A stretch of DNA of 15,261 bases from Bacteroidota bacterium (GTDB lineage Bacteria > Bacteroidota > Bacteroidia > UBA7662 > CANHCV01), in the NCBI GenBank assembly GCA_027488715.1, contig JAIYBD010000060.1, forward strand, positions 1 through 15,261. The letters are read 5' to 3'. Below, one piece after another: positions 6,703 to 15,261 of this stretch. Each line of letters starts with the position of its first letter. Position 1 is the stretch's first letter. The notes below the pieces were generated by a model that saw nothing but the letters and a program-made list of their open reading frames with translations, did no database searches and was not told the origin of the DNA. A program made the position numbers and the translations under genes.

Positions 6703-7220
6703 AACATTACCTCCTCTTCTTTCACTTCCAATGCGCCATTGGAAGACATGATGGATTGAACATCGGAACCTTGAGCATCTTCGGATTTGATCGCAAGTAC
6801 GAACAAATCTTCAGTAACACGTGGATGCGGTTGTTTTTCAACAGCTCCTGGGAAAAATTCATTAACCCACATAAACGTGAATACCATTCCTAGAGCCGTG
6901 ATTAATACGGTACCTTCAAAGGTAACTGGTACGAAATCGGGCCAAGCTAAGTAGGGCTTACCACCGATGTTGATACTCCATTTAGACAAACCCAACATAT
7001 AGGTTTGCATGAACAAAGCAAGGGAGAAACCAATGCAGCCGAAAACGAATGCAGCTACTGAAAGACGTGTTCTTTTGTATCCTAAAAGATCGTCGATACC
7101 GTGAATGGGAAACGGAGAATAAACCTCGTAAATTTTGGTGCCTGTTGCATTGATTTTCTCAATGGCATGCATCAGAGTTTCCTCATCATCAAAATATCCC
7201 AGGACAAATTTTTGCGACAT
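6699..7220 (-). CDS. actD: ACIII subunit ActD (DUF3341 family membrane protein)
   Basis: This 173-residue protein has the DUF3341/ActD layout: a soluble N-terminal domain (FVLGYFDDEETLMHAI, 5-20), the conserved YSPFPIHGID segment (34-43), two transmembrane helices (about 54-77 and 102-118), and an acidic C-terminal tail. ActD is a peripheral-to-membrane subunit of alternative complex III with no known cofactor; it packs against the NrfD-like subunits. It starts 11 bases after actC and overlaps actE by four bases, so it is co-translated with the rest of the complex. Its tail (EVKEEEVML) encodes the actE ribosome binding site. Confidence 0.93.
   Translation of the reverse strand: MSQKFVLGYFDDEETLMHAIEKINATGTKIYEVYSPFPIHGIDDLLGYKRTRLSVAAFVFGCIGFSLALFMQTYMLGLSKWSINIGGKPYLAWPDFVPVTFEGTVLITALGMVFTFMWVNEFFPGAVEKQPHPRVTEDLFVLAIKSEDAQGSDVQSIMSSNGALEVKEEEVML
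6710..6715 (-). promoter_or_regulatory. Perfect Shine-Dalgarno sequence for actE inside the actD coding end
   Basis: On the minus strand the bases read AGGAGG, seven bases before the actE ATG (6700-6702), within the Glu-rich C-terminal codons of actD. Bacteroidota genes usually lack a strong Shine-Dalgarno, and I see no comparable site before the other act genes, so this may raise ActE output or support re-initiation after actD. Confidence 0.65.
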
Positions 7221-7231
7221 GGAATTTATTT

Positions 7232-8656
7232 TTAAGCGTGATGTGATTCGTGTGAATGTTGAGCAGATTCTTCTGCCTTTTCTTTTTCTAAAGTGATCTT
7301 CATGTACTTTTCAGCTGAAGTCTTCATGATGGATTTAACCTCAGCAACTGCGATAACAGGTACATACTTGGCGAACAAGAAGAACAACGTGAAGAAAAGT
7401 CCCATAGAGCCCATGTACATGGAAATCTCAACCCAAGTTGGAGAGTACATGGCCCAAGAAGATGGCAAATAATCGCGGTGAAGCGAGGTTACGATAATGA
7501 CGAAACGCTCGAACCACATACCGATATTTACGAAAATAGAAATGATGAATACTGCAGTGATGTTACGACGCAATTTCTGAGACCAGAACAACTGAGGAGT
7601 AATAACGTTACACGTCATCATCGCCCAATACGACCACCAGTATTCACCGAACATACGGTTAACGAAAGCGTAACGCTCGTATTCTACAGCAGAATACCAC
7701 GCAATGAAAAACTCGGTAATGTAAGCAGAACCTACAATCGAACCCGTTACCATGATGATTTTACACATTACATCGATATGGTTCAAGGTAATGTAATCTT
7801 CCAATTTCATGGCTTTACGTGCAACAATCAACAAGGTCAATACCATCGCGAAACCCGAGAAAACCGCTCCAGCTACGAAGTAGGGAGGGAAAATGGTGGT
7901 GTGCCATCCTGGAATAACCGAGGTCGCAAAGTCAAACGATACAATGGTGTGAACCGAAAGTACCAAAGGTGTTGCCAAACCAGCCAAAATCAAAGAAACA
8001 ATTTCAAAACGACTCCACGCTTTGGCTGAACCATTCCAACCGAAAGAGAAAATTCCGTACATTTTTTTCTTTAATCCGGTTGCACGGTCACGAACCGAAG
8101 CCAAATCAGGAAGCAAACCAACGTACCAGAAAACTACGGAAACCGTTAAATACGTTGAAATCGCAAATACGTCCCACAAAAGTGGAGAGTTGAAATTGGC
8201 CCACAAATTACCGTAGGTATTTGGAAGCGGAAGTGCCCAATAAATTACCCAAGGACGACCAGCGTGCAACAATGGGTAAACACCAGCACAAACTACCGCG
8301 AAAATGGTCATCGCTTCGGCAGAACGGTTAACAGCAGTTCTCCATTTTTGACGGAACAACAACAACACCGCTGAGATCAGCGTACCGGCGTGACCGATAC
8401 CTACCCACCAAACGAAGTTGGTAATATCCCAACCCCAATCCACGGTTTTATTCAAACCCCAGCTACCGACCCCATTCCAGAGGAGGTAACCAATGGCCCA
8501 AACATAAAGAGCTAAAAAAGCCAGTGAAATCGCAAAACCCATGTACCACCACTGGGTAGGTTTCGCCTCAACCGGAATGATGATATCATCGGAGATCTTT
8601 TTATACGTGGTGTCATCTCCGGTGATGAGCGGTCTTCTATAGGGGGACTCGTACAT
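7232..8656 (-). CDS. actC: ACIII subunit ActC, NrfD-like quinol-binding membrane protein
   Basis: This 474-residue polytopic protein has about ten hydrophobic segments and belongs to the NrfD/PsrC family. Recognisable blocks are the N-terminal YESPYRRPLITGD (2-14), GWDITNFVWWVGIGHAGTL, HAGRPWVIYWALPLPNTYG and YAFVNRMFGEYWWSYWAMM. In alternative complex III ActC carries the menaquinol oxidation site next to the [3Fe-4S] cluster of ActB. The C-terminus ends in a charged, His-rich tail (AQHSHESHHA), a common extension in Bacteroidota. It lies 11 bases after actB and 11 before actD. Length and gene order match the family. Confidence 0.94.
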   Translation of the reverse strand: MYESPYRRPLITGDDTTYKKISDDIIIPVEAKPTQWWYMGFAISLAFLALYVWAIGYLLWNGVGSWGLNKTVDWGWDITNFVWWVGIGHAGTLISAVLLLFRQKWRTAVNRSAEAMTIFAVVCAGVYPLLHAGRPWVIYWALPLPNTYGNLWANFNSPLLWDVFAISTYLTVSVVFWYVGLLPDLASVRDRATGLKKKMYGIFSFGWNGSAKAWSRFEIVSLILAGLATPLVLSVHTIVSFDFATSVIPGWHTTIFPPYFVAGAVFSGFAMVLTLLIVARKAMKLEDYITLNHIDVMCKIIMVTGSIVGSAYITEFFIAWYSAVEYERYAFVNRMFGEYWWSYWAMMTCNVITPQLFWSQKLRRNITAVFIISIFVNIGMWFERFVIIVTSLHRDYLPSSWAMYSPTWVEISMYMGSMGLFFTLFFLFAKYVPVIAVAEVKSIMKTSAEKYMKITLEKEKAEESAQHSHESHHA

Positions 8657-8667
8657 ACCTTTATCTT

Positions 8668-11805
<3,138 letters not shown>

Positions 11806-11827
11806 GGATTATTCGGTTATGCGTTGA

Positions 11828-12760
11828 TTAATAGTGACATTTTGAGCACTCCATTCCTCCCAATTGAGAGATGGTCATGCCTTCGCCGGATGCAACGGCT
11901 TGCTTGAACTTTTCAGATTTTCCGTGAACGGATTTGTAATAGCCATTATCCATGTTCACTTTGGTTTTGGTATGACATTCAATACACCAACCCATAGTTA
12001 ATGGAGATTGTTGTTTAACAACTTCCATGGTTTCAATGGGACCGTGGCAGGTTTGACATGCAATTCCGCCTACTTTGTAGTGTTGTGAGTGATTGAAATA
12101 AGCAAAATCTTGCAAATTGTGAATACGAACCCACTGAATAGGCTTCTGTTTATAACCAGGAATATAGGCTTGGGTGGCAGGATCCCAACCTACTGCGTCG
12201 TAAATTTTTTGGATTTGCTCACTTTCAGGCTTAACTACGTTGTGACAGTTCATACAAATATTAGCGGAAGGAATCGTTGCCGATTTCCCACGCTCCACAC
12301 CGGTGTGGCAATATGAACATTGAATTTTGTACTCCCCAGCGTGAAGTTTGTGGGAGTAAGCAATGGGCTGCTTTGGGCCATAACCCTGTTGCATTCCAAC
12401 TTTAGAAGCCAAATCAACAGCTCCAGCCGTCATCAAAATGAAAAACCCGACCAAACCGAACACCACGTACAAACCTGGGTGAATGCGCTTGAAAAGATTA
12501 ACATCCTTCAACTCTTCTCCGTCAACCTTGCCGGCAGCAATGTCGGATTGTAATTTGCCGTTGGCCAAACGATTAATCACCCCCAAAAGCGCCAATACTA
12601 AAATTGACAGAAGGATGATAATTCCTAATAGAGATTCGCGACCGATGGGCGCATTCTCGGTTTCTTGTGCCCACACTGGAGCCGACATTCCCACTCCTAA
12701 AAGTGTGAATGCCACGTACTTAAGACGACTTCTAAACATTGTTTTCGCAGTGAAATACAT
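11828..12760 (-). CDS. actA: ACIII subunit ActA, pentaheme c-type cytochrome
   Basis: With the ATG at 12760 the protein is 310 residues: a signal peptide (cleavage near A31 after SAPVWA), two hydrophobic helices (about 44-62 and 96-116), then five CXXCH motifs at 148-152 (CSYCH), 169-173 (CMNCH), 235-239 (CQTCH), 259-263 (CIECH) and 305-309 (CSKCH), the last one residue from the C-terminus. Five c haems is the canonical ActA number. It accepts electrons from ActB Fe-S clusters and relays them to ActE or cytochrome c. Start choice: ATG 12760 lies ~30 bases after a putative -7 element; ATG 12739 would also give a clean signal peptide (MFRSRLKYV). A TTG at 12799 falls inside that -7 element and is unlikely. 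It is the first gene of the act operon. Confidence 0.94.
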   Translation of the reverse strand: MYFTAKTMFRSRLKYVAFTLLGVGMSAPVWAQETENAPIGRESLLGIIILLSILVLALLGVINRLANGKLQSDIAAGKVDGEELKDVNLFKRIHPGLYVVFGLVGFFILMTAGAVDLASKVGMQQGYGPKQPIAYSHKLHAGEYKIQCSYCHTGVERGKSATIPSANICMNCHNVVKPESEQIQKIYDAVGWDPATQAYIPGYKQKPIQWVRIHNLQDFAYFNHSQHYKVGGIACQTCHGPIETMEVVKQQSPLTMGWCIECHTKTKVNMDNGYYKSVHGKSEKFKQAVASGEGMTISQLGGMECSKCHY

Positions 12761-12796
12761 GGAGTTTTGTTTGAATTGGTTGTTCCAATTTGTGCG

Positions 12797-12804
12797 CAAA
12801 TTTA
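12797..12804 (-). promoter_or_regulatory. Putative -7 promoter element of the act operon
   Basis: On the minus strand the bases read TAAATTTG, an exact match to the Bacteroidota -7 consensus TAnnTTTG recognised by the primary sigma factor. Expected transcription would start around 12790, about 30 bases before the ATG at 12760. The -33 element is weak: TTTG copies upstream sit at 14 and a TTG at 26 bases, not at the usual 17-23. Position and the exact -7 match support it, but it is unproven. Confidence 0.5.
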
Positions 12805-12860
12805 ATTCAAAAACGATTCAAAACACGGTTCAACGCGAATATTTCAACGTGTTTTAGGTA

Positions 12861-12879
12861 ATTTAGAACAATTCTAAAT
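12861..12879. promoter_or_regulatory. 19-bp dyad, possible regulator binding site upstream of actA
   Basis: The sequence reads ATTTAGAACAATTCTAAAT, with perfect 8-bp arms (12861-12868, 12872-12879) around a 3-base centre. A 19-bp 9-1-9-like architecture is similar to Fur-family operators, but one inner pair mismatches. It starts 8 bases past the phosphoglycosyl transferase stop and about 57 bases upstream of the actA -7 element. It has no following T-run, so it is a poor terminator. Which regulator would bind is unknown. Confidence 0.4.
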
Positions 12880-12886
12880 AGGAATT

Positions 12887-14221
12887 TTAATGGGCGTTCT
12901 CTTCCCCGCGGATCGCATTGTAAACCGTAAGAAGTACAACTTTTAAATCAAGTAAAAAAGTCCAATGCTCTAAATAAAAAACATCTACTTTAATTCGGTT
13001 TTTCATCATACGAGGATCGGTGGTTTCACCTCGATAACCCTTCACCTGCGACAACCCTGTTACGCCGGGTTTGATCCAATGTCGAACCATGTATTGGTCA
13101 ATCATTTGTCGATATTGCTCGGTGTGGGCAATCATGTGTGGACGCGGACCAACCACCGACATATCTCCCCACCACACATTGAAGAATTGTGGCAATTCAT
13201 CCAAACTCGTTTTCCTTAAAAAAGCGCCAAATCGAGTAATTCGACGATCACCCTTTACCGCTTGCAATTGATCCTGGTCCCGATTCACCGACATACTTCT
13301 CAACTTGTAGCAGTAAAAATCACGGTTGTTCATTCCACTTCTTTTCTGTTTGAAAAAAATTGGTCCTTTGGATTCCAATTTGATCATGATTCCCAAAATG
13401 GGCAATAACCACCACAACACTAATAGGATAATCAGTGAGGAAAAAATAACGTCGAAAACGCGTTTTATCCACCGATTCAATGGCATATCCAAGGGCGAAA
13501 CCCTCAAATAAAAAACTGGAACGTGGCCCAAGAAATCGGTTTTCAATTGAGCATATTCAAACCCTTTGTATTCAGGAATAAGTCGTAAACGGATCAAATG
13601 AAAGTCACAATATTGAATAAGCGCCTTCAATTGGGATTTTCTAAGTGCTCCCAAAGCCGCAAAAACTTCCTGAATGCCGTGCTTTTCGCAATATTCTTCA
13701 AAATGTGCTAAATCCGTTAATGCTTTGGGGTGTCGGTCATCGATGTACCCCAAAAGCGAATACCCCAAATCGGATCGCTGTTGCATCAAATCTCCCAAGT
13801 CTTTGGTTTCGGGGGTGTACCCAACAATCAGCGTCTTTTGAAATCCCTTTCCTTCCCGATGACTTTTCTTTCGATCCCAAACAAAATAAAAACGCCACAA
13901 AAACATCATAGTTCCCCATACCCCATATCCGTAAATCAAGAAAAGTCGAGAATAATAGGTTTTCACCCATCCATTGAGTGCAGCAATCAAAAGAAAGTGA
14001 AAAACAAAAACCTGAAACAAATTGGAAAACGTAACATCGTAATCGGTTTGTTTGCTGGGATCGTAGGTCTTTAAAAAAGAAGATGCAATCAACCAAAAAA
14101 GGTTAATCAACAAAAAGAAGGCAGAAAATTCTGGCGCAAAAACGAATTCAAACCCGCGAAATTTGAGCCAAAAACCAAGAAAAAAGGAGGCATTAAGGAC
14201 GATAAAATCTCCCCAACGCAT
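12887..14221 (-). CDS. Undecaprenyl-phosphate sugar phosphotransferase (polyprenyl glycosylphosphotransferase)
   Basis: This 444-residue membrane enzyme belongs to the WcaJ/WbaP-type phosphoglycosyl transferases, which transfer a sugar-1-phosphate, often glucose-1-phosphate, from a nucleotide sugar to undecaprenyl phosphate as the first step of exopolysaccharide, capsule or O-antigen assembly. It has four or so N-terminal transmembrane segments (about 5-115), a Rossmann-like CoA-binding-type domain (about 128-230) with LIVGYTPETKDLGDL, a re-entrant membrane helix after KRVFDVIFSS (about 253-280), and the catalytic domain with YKLRSMS (305-311), SLDELPQ carrying the Asp341-Glu342 dyad, VGPRP (357-361) and PGVTG (385-389). 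I chose the ATG at 14221; a TTG at 14248 overlapping the upstream peptidase stop would add nine residues. No other polysaccharide gene is visible nearby, so the product polymer is unknown. It is probably co-transcribed with the peptidase gene. Confidence 0.92.
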   Translation of the reverse strand: MRWGDFIVLNASFFLGFWLKFRGFEFVFAPEFSAFFLLINLFWLIASSFLKTYDPSKQTDYDVTFSNLFQVFVFHFLLIAALNGWVKTYYSRLFLIYGYGVWGTMMFLWRFYFVWDRKKSHREGKGFQKTLIVGYTPETKDLGDLMQQRSDLGYSLLGYIDDRHPKALTDLAHFEEYCEKHGIQEVFAALGALRKSQLKALIQYCDFHLIRLRLIPEYKGFEYAQLKTDFLGHVPVFYLRVSPLDMPLNRWIKRVFDVIFSSLIILLVLWWLLPILGIMIKLESKGPIFFKQKRSGMNNRDFYCYKLRSMSVNRDQDQLQAVKGDRRITRFGAFLRKTSLDELPQFFNVWWGDMSVVGPRPHMIAHTEQYRQMIDQYMVRHWIKPGVTGLSQVKGYRGETTDPRMMKNRIKVDVFYLEHWTFLLDLKVVLLTVYNAIRGEENAH

Positions 14222-14244
14222 TCGGTTATTGGCATGAATTCGAT

Positions 14245-15261
14245 TCAATGAACAATGATTTTTTGAGCCTTTCCAAATTGGTCAATCGCCAAGTAAAATC
14301 CAACAGGAAGTGAAATCTCCTGTTTTTCACCCGATCCTACACGAAACTGGGTTAACTTCTTACCCTGCAAATCGTAAATACCTATTTCCAAACTCCGATG
14401 AGCAGGGTTATCAATCCAACAAGATCCATGACTCGGGTTGGGCAAGACCATCCAAGGTTGAGAAACCAACCCAGAACTCGATGCCGGTACTAAAGTCGGG
14501 TCGTTCGTTACCGTGTTAGAACCCGTGATGATCCAATTTTCAGGATCGATACTCACCCTCAAAATTGATTGAGGGACAGCGAACGACTGAATGGCCGAAG
14601 TATTTCCCCTCAAACGAAAGGTGATGGATTGTCCTGCCAAATCCACTCGAACAGGTAAATCATTGGAAAAACGGGGAGTTACAATAGGCATAGATGCCGA
14701 TTGACCCAACTGAAAATGAACTTTCCCTGTTCCAGGTTGGTAATTCCACTTCAATTGGTAGGTAGGAAACCCTTCTCCGTAAATCCACTCTTGAAAGTAT
14801 GCTTGTAAATTTCTACCCGAAGCGCGTTCCATTTCTACACGAAAAGAATCGGTAATGGTGGAATAGTTTCGATAGCGATTCAAATAATTTCGAGTTCCAG
14901 CAAAAAAGGCGGAATCTCCAATCTCAAAGCGAAGCTGATGCAACACCGAACCGCCTTTTTTGTACGTGAGTCGACCATCGAAAATGCGCCATTCTCCCCC
15001 ACCAACAGGCACATAAACGCTACCGTCGGGCGCATTGGTCACTTGGTTGTGGGCACTACTCATCCAAGCAAAAGCACCTACCGAATCAAACGTTGCACGA
15101 TACAAATACTCGCAGTAACTCGCCCAACCCTCATTCAACCATATATCACTCCAAGTGCCGCAGGTCACTAAATCGCCAAACCATTGGTGCGCCAATTCGT
15201 GGGAAGTTAAATCCGTTCCAAATCCACCCATGGTACTCATGGTTTGGTGCTCCATCCCCCC
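14245..15261 (-). CDS. Secreted M1-family metallopeptidase with T9SS sorting domain, 5'-truncated
   Basis: The gene runs off the right edge of the window; 338 residues are visible, starting inside the GGMEHQTM substrate-binding motif (the GAMEN-type motif of M1 peptidases). The zinc site follows: HELAHQWFGD (HEXXH) and, 18 residues after its second His, the Glu of WLNEGWASY, giving H-H-E ligands and the catalytic Glu. The remainder of the catalytic domain includes KGGSVLHQLRFEIGD. The C-terminal ~75 residues begin PWMVLPNPSHG and contain LEIGIYDLQGKKL, LPVGFYLAI and a KIIVH end, a typical T9SS type A sorting domain, so the enzyme is secreted across the outer membrane. Its likely role is as an aminopeptidase for external peptide nutrition. 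It precedes the phosphoglycosyl transferase gene with at most 23 bases between, suggesting one transcript. Confidence 0.92.
   Translation of the reverse strand, partial: GGMEHQTMSTMGGFGTDLTSHELAHQWFGDLVTCGTWSDIWLNEGWASYCEYLYRATFDSVGAFAWMSSAHNQVTNAPDGSVYVPVGGGEWRIFDGRLTYKKGGSVLHQLRFEIGDSAFFAGTRNYLNRYRNYSTITDSFRVEMERASGRNLQAYFQEWIYGEGFPTYQLKWNYQPGTGKVHFQLGQSASMPIVTPRFSNDLPVRVDLAGQSITFRLRGNTSAIQSFAVPQSILRVSIDPENWIITGSNTVTNDPTLVPASSSGLVSQPWMVLPNPSHGSCWIDNPAHRSLEIGIYDLQGKKLTQFRVGSGEKQEISLPVGFYLAIDQFGKAQKIIVH

Noticed and set aside
7478..8029. 183-codon plus-strand frame opposite actC
   Set aside because: The sequence is Asn/Arg-rich with no domain; it is the complement of NrfD-type membrane helices.

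Overview
The window looks like chromosomal DNA from an aerobic member of the Bacteroidota, probably Flavobacteriales or a close relative. Three things point there: a complete alternative complex III (ACIII) operon in the Bacteroidota order actABCDEF, two proteins with C-terminal type IX secretion (T9SS type A) sorting domains, and a TAnnTTTG-type -7 promoter element upstream of actA. Genus-level assignment is not possible from the sequence alone. No RNA genes, insertion sequences, CRISPR arrays or phage genes were found, and no gene-free stretch exceeds 150 bases.

Left part, plus strand (2-4759). The 3' end of a TerB-like gene runs in from the window edge. It is followed by a tightly packed five-gene set: an MbnP-family secreted protein, an MbnH/MauG-like di-heme peroxidase homologue overlapping it by 14 bases, a secreted YHYH-domain protein with a T9SS tail, a class I SAM-dependent methyltransferase, and a small secreted protein resembling the sulfite-oxidase-type molybdopterin-binding fold. 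MbnP and MbnH are known in other bacteria as a copper-linked pair in which the di-heme enzyme oxidises a tryptophan of MbnP to kynurenine to create a copper site. The coupling of this pair to a His-rich T9SS-exported YHYH protein, a methyltransferase and a Mo-fold protein is the most interesting feature here. No methanobactin biosynthesis genes are visible.

Centre (4756-4789). A perfect 15-bp hairpin separates the two convergent operons and probably terminates both.

Right part, minus strand (15261-4805). Transcription order is: a 5'-truncated secreted M1 metallopeptidase with a T9SS tail; a membrane phosphoglycosyl transferase (undecaprenyl-phosphate sugar phosphotransferase); a short intergenic region with a 19-bp dyad and a -7 promoter element; then actA, actB, actC, actD, actE and actF. 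ActA is a pentaheme cytochrome, ActB an iron-sulfur protein fused to a molybdopterin-oxidoreductase-like domain, ActC and ActF NrfD-like quinol-site subunits, ActD a small two-helix subunit, and ActE a monoheme cytochrome c lipoprotein. Together they form the menaquinol:electron-acceptor oxidoreductase that replaces the bc1 complex and feeds a cytochrome oxidase. The oxidase genes often found directly downstream of actF are not present, since the operon ends at the terminator.
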